Below the pieces are notes generated by a model that ran no database searches, was not told the origin of the DNA, and was given only the letters and a program-made list of their open reading frames with translations. Of a DNA stretch of 64,000 nucleotides, positions 34,201 through 44,500 are shown piece after piece. A program made the translations under genes and the position numbers. Every line of letters starts with the position of its first letter. Within the stretch, counting starts at the first letter, position 1. The DNA is from Endozoicomonas sp. SCSIO W0465 (GTDB taxonomy: Bacteria > Pseudomonadota > Gammaproteobacteria > Pseudomonadales > Endozoicomonadaceae). The DNA is taken from positions 6,116,001 to 6,180,000 of the forward strand of contig NZ_CP092417.1 in NCBI RefSeq assembly GCF_023716865.1. The letters run 5' to 3'.

Positions 34201-34427
34201 GTTTGATGGAGGACTTTGAAAACAGCACCAACAGCGGCTTCCTGGTTCAGGACGATATGGTCTGGCTGCGCAGCGGCAACTCTTCAGGTGATAAGCAGGT
34301 CAACAAAATGTCCATCAATGTGATGGGCGAGTTGAGTGAGATCCCCCGGGGACAGGATGATCTGTGCAGGATTATCAGTCATGTCTACCTGAATAACGCT
34401 TATCTGCTGGGTAAGGTCTATCCATAA
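31278..34427 (+). CDS. ygfK: Putative selenate reductase subunit YgfK
   Basis: A 1049-aa Fe-S flavoprotein matching E. coli YgfK (1032 aa) from the first residues (MGDIMRPIPF). Order: N-terminal dihydroorotate-dehydrogenase-like barrel (1-430; LSTMHGCPPHEIEA, KLNPTLLG); Cys-rich Fe-S segment (about 460-535; CTIAPCKQACAIG, CDHQCMFSCSR); FAD site GAGPAGLSAAYF (near 560); NAD(P) site VVGGGNTAMDSAR (near 690); C-terminal 4Fe-4S motifs CLECNHICNKCVDVCP (near 908) and CTECGNCAQFC (near 947). In E. coli it lies in the purine-catabolism cluster with ssnA, ygfM and xdhD and has been linked to selenate reduction. The stop TAA is completed by the first base of the following IS; the empty site also reads TAA. 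Confidence 0.95.
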   Translation: MGDIMRPIPFREMLDRIHGEYKSSQSLFGIRTDLLFRKKNHQSIRVCSETASTAVGPAAGPHTQLAQNIIASWAAGGRFIELKTVQIMDTLEIEKPCIDPEDECYNTEWSTEFTLPKAYDEYLKAWVVLHVLEELFDPAMANPGAGNREKSFIFNMSVGYDLKGIKTPPMQTFIDHMMDSSGHEKFAQYQAIAREWLKSEDVQATFQCKDRLGSLLATVDRISGNIARSVTLSTMHGCPPHEIEAICHYMMTEKHIDTYVKLNPTLLGFDYVRKVLDDRGFGYIGLKEESFSHDLQMEDAIPMLHRLRKTGADLGLSFGVKLSNTLGCVNNRGRLPGDEMYMSGRSLYPLTINLAAVIAREFAGQIPMSYSGGAWKGNVADIFNTGIRPITMATEMLKPGGYMRLRDCALALESCDSWARDTVDVAALEALAAKALTADEYTEKRWHETPTRQKANSPLTDCTIAPCKQACAIGQDAPEYIQLVANGEYQQALSLIYDKNPLPGITGHICDHQCMFSCSRKDYEGAVRIRDMKRIAMEKGWDEYQAAWQKPAREQTARCAVIGAGPAGLSAAYFMARAGFPVVVFEKEKDAGGIIRHVLPNFRIPAEVIQQDIDFVRAHGVQFEFGCDPNLDVLDLKHSGFDYVFLGIGAEKGNQMPLKGDCSRLLPSLQFLRQFNDAPETIKLGKRVVVVGGGNTAMDSARAALKVPGVEEVRVFYRRTEEEMPADREEYGNAVNDGARFQFLTNPESMTEEGMLTCRIMTLGEPDASGRRRPVATEETFSSPVDTIITAIGEQADSELLNKMGIPLGTDGWAAVDRHSKETGVSNVFLIGDAHTGPSTVVRCIDEARRATDTAIARNRALVNHSFEFKSSAVPVADEQRIRARRGLIPMSSVPADDVEAFARQEGERCLECNHICNKCVDVCPNRANVAVEIPGFKEKYQILHLDAYCTECGNCAQFCNWESKPYKEKFTVFSLMEDFENSTNSGFLVQDDMVWLRSGNSSGDKQVNKMSINVMGELSEIPRGQDDLCRIISHVYLNNAYLLGKVYP

Positions 34428-35536
34428 CTGAAGTTACGCAGCTAACAGCTCTCTCAGCTGCCCCAACGAAGCTTTCAGCCCTGCCATATAGATTTTGGCT
34501 CTGAGCTGAAAGTGATTCAGATTTACTTTCAATGACAATACTTCCAACCTGAAGGCTGAGTAAATTGAAAGAAAGATATGATTACTCTGTGTTCTCACAG
34601 TATGCGCCGGTGACTTGGCCATTGACGCATTCGATTTCAGCGTTTTATGGAAGACCTCGACTTTCCACCGTTTCTCGTAGATTGCCTTGAGAGTCTCGGC
34701 ATCACAGTCAAGATCGCTGCAAACCAGATAGAGAATGCCTGTGCTTCCGTCTTTGTTTTTAAAGACCTGACGGTATAGCAGAACAGGGAAATCGACACCT
34801 GCTATCCACCCTTGTACAGGCTTATCTTCTGAAAAATCAACAGTATCTATACGCTGTGAACGGCCTTGTAATTTGTCGTCCAGACTGAGGGATACCTTGC
34901 GGTTTGACTTCATCGCCATCAGGAAATGTTTATTACAGTCGTGTCGAATAAACATCATATTGTCGTTTGAGCAAAACCAGCTATCTGCAAGGACATAGCG
35001 GAACATAAGCTGGTTATGGCAGCAAATCATCAGCATCTCCCGCATCATTTCATTTTTGGTTTGCTCTGCATATCGTCTTACCTTTTTTGTCTTCAAGTCG
35101 GTGTACAGGATGGTTTTCTCGATCAATTTATAGGCGACAGGAATCGACGCATCTCCGGCATGGTAGTGTGCATTGAGCAGATTTATACCTTTCACGGTGC
35201 GATTTTTTGTATGATCAAAATGCCAGGTGTTCAGGGCATTCTCTTTGCTGAACTGCTTTTCCTGAATCGTATCGTCAAAGATCAAAACCCCATCACTGCA
35301 CTCAACCTGTCGCACGACGGGTTTAACGTAAAGCCATAAGTCACGACTGGTAAACTCATTGTTTGAAAGCAATCGGGTGAATTGGTCATGACTGTAGACA
35401 TTATCCAAAAGCTCTGACACTCCCGTTGCAGTGGTCTTCCCAGACGACGACAACAGGTAGTCAGAATAAAGTTCTATGAGATCATTTTTCATGCCACCAA
35501 TAATGGCTGATTTTCAGCAAGGTGCGTAACTTGAGT
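34427..35536 (-). mobile_element. IS4-superfamily element C, copy 1 (1110 bp)
   Basis: The ends ACTGAAGTTACGCA and (reversed) ACTCAAGTTACGCA are flanked by the 5-bp direct repeat CCATA (34422-34426 and 35537-35541). It is inserted in the stop codon of ygfK and separates it from ssnA. Copy 2 at 52164-53273 has the same length. Confidence 0.92.
34434..35492 (-). CDS. IS4-superfamily transposase C
   Basis: Intact 352-aa DDE transposase. First Asp in VLIFDDTIQEKQF, second in VLADSWFCSNDN, Glu in YEKRWKVEVFHKTLKSN (Y-x(2)-R-x(3)-E-x(6)-K). This is the general IS4 layout; it may belong to IS701-related groups. It appears identical to the copy at 52171-53229. Confidence 0.88.
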   Translation of the reverse strand: MKNDLIELYSDYLLSSSGKTTATGVSELLDNVYSHDQFTRLLSNNEFTSRDLWLYVKPVVRQVECSDGVLIFDDTIQEKQFSKENALNTWHFDHTKNRTVKGINLLNAHYHAGDASIPVAYKLIEKTILYTDLKTKKVRRYAEQTKNEMMREMLMICCHNQLMFRYVLADSWFCSNDNMMFIRHDCNKHFLMAMKSNRKVSLSLDDKLQGRSQRIDTVDFSEDKPVQGWIAGVDFPVLLYRQVFKNKDGSTGILYLVCSDLDCDAETLKAIYEKRWKVEVFHKTLKSNASMAKSPAHTVRTQSNHIFLSIYSAFRLEVLSLKVNLNHFQLRAKIYMAGLKASLGQLRELLAA

Positions 35537-35558
35537 CCATAAGACTGCTGCCCGCTAT

Positions 35559-35628
35559 CCGCAGCCCGTCTCCCGCAAAAGCATAAGTACATCTTGTTTT
35601 TTTCGGGCTGCGGGCAGCGGGAGGCGGG
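35559..35628 (+). other. GC-rich inverted repeat in front of ssnA
   Basis: CCGCAGCCCG (35559-35568) is complementary to CGGGCTGCGG (35604-35613), inside longer GC-rich imperfect repeats (CTGCCCGC, GCGGGCAG). Poly-T precedes rather than follows the right arm on the plus strand, so it is not a standard terminator. It may be a leader structure or a repetitive extragenic palindrome. Confidence 0.45.
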
Positions 35629-35658
35629 AAGCGTTCGTTTCGAATAAGGACACGTTGT

Positions 35659-37145
35659 ATGTTACTGATAAAAAACGCCACTGCTGTTCAGTTTGAACCC
35701 GCCAGAGTGACCGAAGGGGTGGATATTCTGGTGGATGGCAACAAAATTGTCGAAGTCGGCTCCCGGGTGGATCGGGCCAAAGCAACCCGCACCATCGATG
35801 CTGCCGGTCGTATCGTGATGCCGGGGATTGTCTGCAGCCATAACCATTTTGGCTCTTTTCGTATTGCAGACTGCTGATTTCATAAATCAGGCTGGAATCC
35901 TCCTGTGGCAGGGCTTGGCAATATTTAGCCAGCAGTTTCCTGAAGGCATTGTATATCAAGGCCTTTGGCCAATTTTCATTGCAGAGCAGTCTGTAACCCG
36001 AAAAGAGCCACCATTTTTACTCCGGCCTTTCCCGGGGGGTAATGGCGGATATTAAACCCAGTCCTGATTTTGTCAGCACGCTGAAAAACCTCTGGTGGCG
36101 ACTGGACCGGGCCATTGATGAGGAGATTCTTTATTACAGTGGCCTGATCTGCTCACTGGATGCCATCCGGGCCGGTTGTACTGCCGTTATTGACCACCAC
36201 GCTTCTCCCTCCTATATCAAAGGCTCCCTGAAAACATTGCGCAAGGCTTTCCTCAAAGCGGGCCTGCGGGGCATGACCTGTTTTGAAACCACAGACCGTA
36301 ATGGGGGCATTAAAGAGCTTGAAGCGGGTGTTCGGGAGAACATTGAGTTTGCCAACCTGGTCAGCAGTACCAAAGACAGCGAGCCTTACCTGGTGGAAGC
36401 TCATATTGGGGCCCATGCCCCTTTTACGGTTTCCAATGATGGTCTGGGCATGCTGTCAGACGCGGTGCGTGAAACCGGCCGGGGGCTGCATATCCATGTG
36501 GCGGAAGACAAGTACGATGCGACCTGGAGCCGTCATCACTACGGACAGGAGCTGATTCAACGCCTGGACCGTTTCGGCCTGATCAATGACCAGACGCTTA
36601 TCGGGCACGGCATTTACCTGGCGGATTCTGATATTGAACTGCTGAATGAAAGAGATGCCTTCCTGGTGCATAATCCACGTTCCAACATGAACAATCATGT
36701 GGGTTATAACGAAAAACTGACGTCGTATAAAAACGTTGCCCTGGGTACTGATGGTATTGGCAGCGACATGTTTGAAGAACTGAAGTTTGCTTTCTTCAAG
36801 CACCGTGATGCCGGTGGCCCCCTGTGGCCGGACAGCTTCGTGAAGTTCCTGGATAACGGTAACCGCTTGCTGGAAAGAAACTTCGGTGGTCATTTTGGTC
36901 GACTGGAAGCAGGTTACCAGGCGGATCTGGTCATTTACGATTACCACAGCCCAACACCCCTGCAGGCAGAAAATCTGCCGGGTCACCTGGCATTTGGCAT
37001 GAACAGCAGTGGCGTGAGAACCGTTATCGTTGATGGTGCCGTTGTGCTGGAAGACGGTTGTCATCCATTTGATGTCAGTGAGATTTATGCCGACGCACGG
37101 AAAGCGGCACGGCGTTTGTGGAAAGGTATGGACAGTCTCAGCTGA
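35659..37145 (+). pseudogene. ssnA: SsnA amidohydrolase, interrupted by a MITE
   Basis: Reads as E. coli SsnA (aminohydrolase/chlorohydrolase, TRZ-ATZ family) when the 159-bp MITE 35851-36009 and one 8-bp repeat (ACCATTTT) are removed: ...MPGIVCSHNHF joins YSGLSRGVMADIKP. The insertion adds 167 bp, so it shifts the frame and brings a stop at 35877. The metal-binding HNH motif lies in the first piece, and HIHVAED, GHGIYL and GTDGIGSDMFEE in the second; a downstream restart would lack the essential HxH. The product in other bacteria acts on purine-type substrates in the xdhD cluster. The gene is otherwise undamaged, so inactivation is recent. Confidence 0.93.
35851..36009. mobile_element. MITE with GGCTCTTTTCG ends (copy 2, 159 bp)
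   Basis: A perfect 11-bp terminal inverted repeat GGCTCTTTTCG, flanked by the 8-bp direct repeat ACCATTTT (35843-35850 and 36010-36017). No coding capacity. It shares sub-terminal blocks with the reversed MITE at 2204-2363 (CAGACTGCT; AGAGCAGT). Confidence 0.92.
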
Positions 37146-37217
37146 AAAAAATCAGCCATAAGCCGTGGGGAATGTTCATGGTGAGTATTCCCGGTTAACT
37201 GGCCTCTGGGGGAAATC

Positions 37218-38576
37218 ATGCTAAATACCGATGTTGACCACGCTTCCGTAGAGAAGCGTAGCGAGTCTCACGACAACTCTCTGCTGGAGCGACTATTCAA
37301 GTTGAAACAGCACGGGACAACCGTGAAGATGGAGGCCCTGGCGGGGTGCACCACCTTCATCACCATGTGCTATGTGGTGTTTGTGGTGCCGGAAATGTTG
37401 TCCGCTGCCGGTATGGACCGGGGGGCACTGTTTGTTGCTACCTGTCTGATCTCCGCAATCAGCTGTATTGCCATGGGGCTTTACGCTAACTGGCCGGTGG
37501 GTCTGGCTCCGGGTATGGGGTTGAACGCATTCTTCGCTTATGCCGTGGTGCTGGGTATGGGGTACTCCTGGGAACAGGCGATGGGTGCCGTATTCTGGGG
37601 TGGTATCGGCTTTATGCTGCTGAGTATTTTCAAAGTCCGGGAGTGGATTGTTGACAGTATTCCCAAAGGGCTGCGCATCGGTATTACCGCCGGTATCGGT
37701 TTGTTCCTGGCAGTGATTGGCCTCAAGTCTGCCGGTATTGTTGTGTCAAACCCCGCAACCATTGTTGGCCTGGGTGATATCACCGGTTTTGCCCAGATCA
37801 TGGCCAGCCTCAGCCTCTTCCTTATTCTTGCACTCAGCTATCGCAAGATGAAATCTGCAGTGCTTGCCTCCATTGCTATCGTGACCGGTATTGCCCTGGT
37901 GACAGGACAGGTACAGTTTACGGGTATCGTTTCACTGCCACCGAGCATTGAACCCATTTTTGCCAAGCTCGACATTATGGGCTCCCTGACCCCTGATATG
38001 ATCGGTGTCATCGTGGCATTCATGTTTGTCAACCTGTTCGATACCACCGGTACGCTGATTGCGGTGGGTGATAAAGCTGGTCTTGCTGATGAAAATGGCA
38101 AGATGGAAAACATGAGTAAGGCCATGGTCACCGACGGTACTGCTTCATGGGTTGGCGCTATCTTCGGTGCTCCGACGGTGACTACCTATGTTGAAAGTGC
38201 TTCCGGTGTGGCTGTTGGTGGTCGCACTGGTCTGACCGCAGTATTTATTGGCCTGTTGTTCCTGTTGACGCTTTTCCTCTCACCCCTGGCTGGCATGGTG
38301 CCCGGTTATGCCACTGCCGGAGCGTTGTTGTACGTCGCCGTTCTGATGACCAGCAGCCTGGGCGCTATGGACTGGTCCGATCTGACCGAAGCGGGCCCTG
38401 TGGTGATCACCACCATCATGATGCCTCTGAGCTTCTCCATTGCTAACGGGATTGCCCTGGGCTTCATCGCTTACCCGGTCATCAAACTGCTGGCCGGACG
38501 TGTTAAGGAAGTGAGCATCAGTGTCTGGGTTCTGGCCATTATGTTCGCCCTTAAATTCATCATTTTCGGGATATAA
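37218..38576 (+). CDS. NCS2-family purine permease (AzgA/GhxQ type)
   Basis: A 452-aa inner-membrane transporter with about 12-14 hydrophobic helices. Diagnostic AzgA-type motifs: NAFFAYAVVLGMGYSW, GLRIGITAGIGLFLAVIGLK, VNLFDTTGTLIAVGDKAG and TTYVESASGVAVGGRTGLTA. It imports adenine, guanine or hypoxanthine with protons in related proteins (E. coli AdeP, GhxP, GhxQ). Its place beside ssnA and xdhD parallels E. coli ygfQ (ghxQ), so guanine/hypoxanthine uptake is the likeliest role. Start at ATG 37218 after GGGGGAAATC. A terminator follows directly. Confidence 0.9.
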   Translation: MLNTDVDHASVEKRSESHDNSLLERLFKLKQHGTTVKMEALAGCTTFITMCYVVFVVPEMLSAAGMDRGALFVATCLISAISCIAMGLYANWPVGLAPGMGLNAFFAYAVVLGMGYSWEQAMGAVFWGGIGFMLLSIFKVREWIVDSIPKGLRIGITAGIGLFLAVIGLKSAGIVVSNPATIVGLGDITGFAQIMASLSLFLILALSYRKMKSAVLASIAIVTGIALVTGQVQFTGIVSLPPSIEPIFAKLDIMGSLTPDMIGVIVAFMFVNLFDTTGTLIAVGDKAGLADENGKMENMSKAMVTDGTASWVGAIFGAPTVTTYVESASGVAVGGRTGLTAVFIGLLFLLTLFLSPLAGMVPGYATAGALLYVAVLMTSSLGAMDWSDLTEAGPVVITTIMMPLSFSIANGIALGFIAYPVIKLLAGRVKEVSISVWVLAIMFALKFIIFGI

Positions 38577-38578
38577 AA

Positions 38579-38607
38579 AAACGAACGACTGTCGTCATTC
38601 GTTTTGT
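38579..38607 (+). terminator. Rho-independent terminator after the purine permease
   Basis: ACGAACGAC (38581-38589) pairs with GTCATTCGT (38594-38602) with one mismatch, followed by TTTTGTT. A second perfect hairpin without a T-run (CTCGTTCCC / GGGAACGAG, about 38630-38647) lies between this and the convergent gene. Confidence 0.7.
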
Positions 38608-38677
38608 TAGATGAAACGATCTCGTTCCCTTTGCATGAGGGAACGAGTAAACAACAGTTGCAGATCAGAGAAGACTA

Positions 38678-41455
38678 TCATAACCAGCCCACAAAAGGTT
38701 TTGGTGGCTCATGTACCTGTTGGCTGGATAAAGCGGCATCCAGACTATTAACCATTATGTCTACCTGCTCTTTCTTTTTGTTCAGCCTGTCCAGTAGCTG
38801 TTCTCTCGATGGTTTTATTGTGGTTCGGGTACGGTAATATGAGCTGTAATATGGGCTGTAATAAGAGCTATCATCATCAGAAGCTGCCATAAAGTCGCTA
38901 TAATTTTTATCAGCTTCCGTCATTTCATCAACAACGTCCATATCAGAAATGCTGGTTGTTTCTGGTGCTTTGGTACACGTTTTCCTGGTACTGATAATAC
39001 TGATTTTATTATCCAGTATTTGAGGAATGCCTTGCAGTTTTGCCAACACTGAAAATTGGACATCCTCAGGTTGAAAAGAGAGGAAAAAAAGCATTTGCCG
39101 AACGGCATAGGCAAGGTTTTTATGCTCTTGTAATCTTATCTGATCAGGGTTACCAGGGTTATAGCGTGTACATTTGGTCACTATCCAGTCGGCAACCTTA
39201 AGGCTTAATCTCTTGCCATTCTCACTTCTCAAGTATTCACACAGGTTTATGGCATTGGTCAATGTTGCCAGGTTATGCGTGGTGATCACCTGTTGCCACT
39301 CAATGATTTTTCCATTTTCGGAAGGCCTGGCGCTTCGATAAACACGATCACCATAATGATAATAGTCCACGCTGGTACCGCTTTTGCTCAGGCATAGATC
39401 ATAAAGTGCTTCCGGGGTTTCAAGATTAGCGATGACCCCGTAATCAAGCCCATAATATTTTTCATAAAGTGTTCCCTGCATCAGGCTGGCAGCTTGTTTG
39501 GCTGCCTTAAGGAATTTTTCAGAGAATTCATGCATGAATATATCGGCTGCAAGCTCCTCAGTCAGGGGAGGCTGCTCCATAGAGGACTCTGGTAGTGCTT
39601 TTATTACCTGGCCTAATGATTTGATAAATGTATTCGGCAAAATGGTATGGGGAAAATATGTGTAGGTCTGGATTATCATGTCAGAGATAAGCGTTCGTGC
39701 ATTTTCCAGTCTTTTGCTTTCGTCTATTGGGGTGATTGATTGTAAGTGTTTAACCCAGGGCAGTTCATCCATCCTGACCTGCGATTGCAAATTCAGAAGA
39801 AGTAGAGATCGTCGTTTATTGAAGGCTAGTGCAATTTGTGCGAACAACCTGGCCAGCATGGGGTCATGGATACTTTCACTTCTTACAATGGGCACGATTT
39901 CCAGCAATTTGCTGGCCAGCACTTCAGCAGAGGTGATATCTCCCCGTTCAAGCAGTTCACCTAATGGTCTGGGCTGAAGCTTTTCCAGTAATTTCTTAAC
40001 CGGTTCGGGGATTCCTGCCATATCCATTGTCAGGTAGGGTATTACCTGTTCAGTGTTTTCTAATGGCTGTAGCTGCGTCATCAGTGCCCGGCCTGAAAGG
40101 GATAACTGTTGGTATTGTTCAAGCCAGCATTGGCGGTCGTTCAGAGCGTTCTGATACTTTTCAGTTTCAGGCAACCCCTGCTTGTGGTGGATATCTGCCA
40201 GAGTTTTTTTCAATGTTAACTGTATTTTTTGAAAACCTTCCTGATCAGATGGCTGCCGCTGTTCTGGTGGGTACGTGAGTAATACTTCCAGTGAACGTTG
40301 CAAAATCCGTTCACTGCCCCGTCTGCGGGTAGTACGGTGCCTTAATTCGGGGTGTTGCGCCAGTATCTGCTTTCTGTCTGTTTGATACTGCCTGGCTTGA
40401 TAAACCCACTCTGGCGTTACAGTGGCCAGGGGCATGCCGCCACACAGCTTCCCTTCAGTGTTGTAATAAGGCAAGTCGCCTTCTACCGTATCCTGGAGCA
40501 GTGTAAGAAGCCGGTCCTTCAGTGGTAGCCACTGAGCAAATACCAGGGCATTTTTTTCTATTCGCTGTCGGGTATTGGTTTTATGTTCAGGATCCGGGCC
40601 AAAGCGGTTTTCCAACTGTCTCAGTATGTCTGTCATGCTTTTCATGACCACATGACCGTTCAGCGGCAGGGGCTTTTCGGCAGGTTCCGGGAAAAACCTG
40701 ACTTTGCCCATCAATGGAGCGATTGTGCTGATCAGCGCTTCAGCCTCAACGTCGCGCCCGAACCGGTGGAGCGCTACCACAATCAACATAGCGCCTTCTT
40801 CAGGGAAATTAACACGATATTTGCCACTATCAAGCATGTTGCAGAGGCGGGAAAAGTGAGGTTCGTCAAACCAGATTCGGTTAAGTCTTGACCTGATGTT
40901 TTCAAGATCACCGGGCTGATGGCTGGTTACCAATATTCCCGACTGTTGAGCCAGTTCTATTTCAAAGTGGGTCAGTGGCCCTCCTGCAGCCAGTAGCCCG
41001 GTGGCAAAGCCACCAGTGGTTACCACGGGGGTTATCCACTCCGGGGTATGCGCAATTGGAGTTCTTGAGCCCGGGGTTATGGTTCCGGATTTTATGCCAG
41101 TTATTGTTTGCAGTAATTGTTGTATTTTCACTTTGGCACGGCTGCGAGCTGCCGGGTCAACTTGATCCGATGTGGCCGTCATTTCCCTTTTGTTTAACAG
41201 GCTGGAAAGGTAAGGAATGCCGGTTTCGCATGGGACACTGGAGTGTTCATCGATCGGGGTGCTCTGTGGCGCAGCGGTATCTCTATGTGGCAGGCATCGC
41301 TGTTCCGGGTTCAAGGTCATGGCCACCTTCACGATAGCATTATCTATGGTATCTATGGCGCTGCCATTGAATGAGCCTGAGGATGAGTCTGTGATTTCCA
41401 TAGCCACATGGCAAGGATTCCGGCTTGAAGCAGTTGAAGCTCCTGTAGTATCCAT
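38678..41455 (-). CDS. Large hypothetical protein (925 aa), partner of the E2-like gene
   Basis: A 925-aa protein of no family I can name. Residues 1-100 are Ser/Thr-rich and disordered-looking with no signal peptide. The body is mostly helical, with distinctive segments YRVNFPEEGAMLIVVALHRF and a conserved-looking YYNTEGKLCGGMPLATVTPEW. The C-terminus has a Tyr/Ser-rich tract (SSYYSPYYSSYYRTRT, near residue 870). The start is preceded by GGAG. It lies 71 bp after the E2-like gene on the same strand, so they probably form an operon. The two genes sit inside the purine locus as a foreign block. A secreted effector or host-interaction protein is a guess. Confidence 0.7.
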   Translation of the reverse strand: MDTTGASTASSRNPCHVAMEITDSSSGSFNGSAIDTIDNAIVKVAMTLNPEQRCLPHRDTAAPQSTPIDEHSSVPCETGIPYLSSLLNKREMTATSDQVDPAARSRAKVKIQQLLQTITGIKSGTITPGSRTPIAHTPEWITPVVTTGGFATGLLAAGGPLTHFEIELAQQSGILVTSHQPGDLENIRSRLNRIWFDEPHFSRLCNMLDSGKYRVNFPEEGAMLIVVALHRFGRDVEAEALISTIAPLMGKVRFFPEPAEKPLPLNGHVVMKSMTDILRQLENRFGPDPEHKTNTRQRIEKNALVFAQWLPLKDRLLTLLQDTVEGDLPYYNTEGKLCGGMPLATVTPEWVYQARQYQTDRKQILAQHPELRHRTTRRRGSERILQRSLEVLLTYPPEQRQPSDQEGFQKIQLTLKKTLADIHHKQGLPETEKYQNALNDRQCWLEQYQQLSLSGRALMTQLQPLENTEQVIPYLTMDMAGIPEPVKKLLEKLQPRPLGELLERGDITSAEVLASKLLEIVPIVRSESIHDPMLARLFAQIALAFNKRRSLLLLNLQSQVRMDELPWVKHLQSITPIDESKRLENARTLISDMIIQTYTYFPHTILPNTFIKSLGQVIKALPESSMEQPPLTEELAADIFMHEFSEKFLKAAKQAASLMQGTLYEKYYGLDYGVIANLETPEALYDLCLSKSGTSVDYYHYGDRVYRSARPSENGKIIEWQQVITTHNLATLTNAINLCEYLRSENGKRLSLKVADWIVTKCTRYNPGNPDQIRLQEHKNLAYAVRQMLFFLSFQPEDVQFSVLAKLQGIPQILDNKISIISTRKTCTKAPETTSISDMDVVDEMTEADKNYSDFMAASDDDSSYYSPYYSSYYRTRTTIKPSREQLLDRLNKKKEQVDIMVNSLDAALSSQQVHEPPKPFVGWL

Positions 41456-41526
41456 AACAATCTCCGAGTTGGGTCAGGTAGTCATTGCCCAAAAGTTCTG
41501 GCTCTTGGGGTACGCTCTAAAGCAAT

Positions 41527-44500
41527 TTAATACGGTTTAGCAGGGAGAGAGCTATGTTCAATATCCTGGGTATAAACGTTTATCTTTTTCTTTTGTACCT
41601 TTTTGGGGACATAAGGGAAATTGTTTTCCATGGCCTTGATTAGAGACAGGGCATTGATTGTGTCTTCCCGCCTATTCTCTCTGCATGGTTTATGAACAGG
41701 CATTCCTGAACGGTAGATAAAACCTTTCTTTTGTCGTTCAATTTTTCCCGATTTTTTCGTTTCATGCAGAGGATTATTTGTTATAAAAGCATCACCGCAG
41801 TAATGGCAACTCTGCTGATACTTTGTGAATCCGTCTTCCTCAATCGGTACATTTTTACGTAATTTCAGTCCCGACAGCCGCTCACCCAATTTTCTGTCAA
41901 TACATTCATACTCTTTATCATCTAAAACCGAGAATGTTTTGCCCGGTACCGTTCTCTCGACCACGCCCATTGGCTGTTCTGAATCCTTACTGGCGTTTGA
42001 TGGGGATGACTGCCCGGTTCTTTCATGAAATTTTTCCAGTACTGTCTTGATGATGGCTTGCTGATGTTCTGCGGAGGCAAAGTCAACAGGCTGTGCCCAG
42101 TAGTTTGCAACAGGAAACAGGCGTTGCATCAACTGGGCATACTGGTTGTCCCGGGCAGCAGAAATAAATCCCTGGACAGCTCTGATCAGAATTTGTAACT
42201 GTTCCAGTTCACTCTCTGTCGGCTTGCTTAAGGAGTTCTGGCGATGCAACAGAAAATCAAGGATGGTCAGTTGATGGGCAACCACACTGAAGCCGGTCTT
42301 TGAGGCATTGATGATCTTGTCCAGCGTGAGTTCTGCTTCATTGGCCAATCCCTGTGCTGCAAATTCCTCAGGGTTTTTGGCTTCACGCTCCATTACTCTG
42401 ACCAGATATTCTGTGAAAGCATTCATTACCAGTCTTGGCCTGAGTGCATCACGTTCCCGGTCGCTGATATTGTCCATCTGGTTCCAGGCTGACACCAGGT
42501 AGTTGATTAAAAATGCAAAGTCTTTCAGGTTGTGCTTATCCAGCGTTCCTGAGAATGCATGAGTCAGTAATTTCAGGTTTCGATACTTGATATCGGCATA
42601 TAACTCACCGATTTCGTGGTGTGTATTGATCGCATTGACCATAAAATCCAGGAAGCATTGAGAAGGGAGCCAGTGTTTACCCTTTTTCAGCGCATCTACC
42701 ATCGTCATGGTCATGGATTTCATGATGATGTTATTGGCGTCACACGCGGTGATGGCCTCCCTTTTGTTGGGCAACTTTAATGTTTTTCGAGCAAAATCAG
42801 TCAGCTGTTTAACCACAACGATTTTTTCATAATTGTGCATCTCCCTGTCCATAACCGGTAACCAGGCATTGGCTGTAACTCCCCACTGCATGCCATCCCG
42901 ATAACGCTGAGTGGTGGCAGGCGTCTCCTGTGAAATGGTCAGATCGTACTGTGATGCCAGATTACTGCTTTTTGCCATGGTTTTGGTTGGCTTTAATGAT
43001 GCCTTCCACTTCCGGGTATCAGGTGATTCTTTAACAAAAATGACCGCCAGTTTTTCGATGTTTTTCCTGTTACGATTTTTGCTTTTGATATCATTTTCCA
43101 AGCTGGCAATTGCTCTGGTTAAATCATCATCATTTTCAATTTTCTTGTTGCCATGATACACACCGGTTAACTCGTGGTCGTAACTGGTGATGGAACGGAG
43201 TTTCATAGCCAGTGCCTGTTTTAAATCGATGATGCTGAAAGTTTGCGGTGCTTCAGCAACGTTCGGTTTTTGGGTTGCCGACACTGATTCAACACCTTCA
43301 GCACCTTCAGAACCAAAAGCGTGAGGTATGCAACGATGTTTCAGTATTTTGCCATCGCGATCTTTGATGAGAAATCGTTTATCCGAGGTAGCATAGAATT
43401 CGGCCACTCTTCCCTGTGGATCAAGCTGTACCGGGTAAAAGTAGTCTGCTTTATGGGCAGTGGTGAACGTTTCTCCATGGCGTTCCAGCGTTACCTCAAC
43501 CTGATTTTTTGCTGCCAGCTGTTGGCTCCATTCACCACCGGGTTCGACAACAATGGGTGACACCAGTACGCAGCTCGACAGTGCTTCGCGGGTATAGATC
43601 AGTATGCGCCCGGGTAGATCGCCGTGGGAGGTTATTTCAGATGGCAAGTTGTACTCTGTGGGCTTGATGTTGGCAAATACCAGGCCAGAAGACTTGTGCT
43701 GGAAGAGCATTTCCGGGTCCACTTCAAATGACAGTGCACTCTTTTTATCTGCGCTATCAGCGCTATCTGCAGCTTTTTGGTTAACTGAGGCTATCTTCTC
43801 TGAAATATGGCGTTTAACATTTTCAGGCCCCCCGGAGTCTGAGAATTTTTTAATATTTGCCCGTAATACCGCGTTATCAGACCTGCGAAGCCATGGTAAA
43901 TACTCAGGCAGGGTAAAAGTTCTGGGGTTAGGGTAGCCGATTCTGTAACCTTCTCCTTCATCCCAGAAGTCGGTATCCATGATGAGAAAATTAATCACAT
44001 TCATCATTTGTTGTACCCGGTCAAAATTATAGCTGCTGTATTTTGCATCAGCTTGTCCGCGCCAATACTGTGAAAAAGCACTGTGGGGGATTACCTGGGC
44101 AAGGCATAACTCTGTACCAAACAGATGCGCAACCGGTGGGGCCAATATGACTTTGACCGACGGCCCTTCATTGTGTTTATCAGTGTTGCTGAAATCGAAC
44201 TCAACCTTGTAATAAGCCCCTTCCCACCAGCCAAAAGGAGCAACAAATTCGGCAATCACTTTCATGGCATGGTCATCAGGAATGGTCAGGGCAAATTTGC
44301 CGGGATAGTGCTCGTCCATATGAGACTGGATATGATTCCTGGCAAGGTATATCTCCCTTTGCAATCTCACGCCGTTAACACCTTGTTGGAATGGATTGAA
44401 TGAAGCTGTCTCGTAGCCCTCCCGGGAATCACAGGAGGGGACTTCTGCTGTCGGGATCACCTTAATTGGCTGAGCGTTGTCAATATCGCAAGGAGTCACA

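Noticed and set aside
36042..37145. Separate shorter SsnA protein starting after the MITE
   Set aside because: It would lack the N-terminal metal-binding HxH segment that the fold needs, so the locus is listed as one broken gene.
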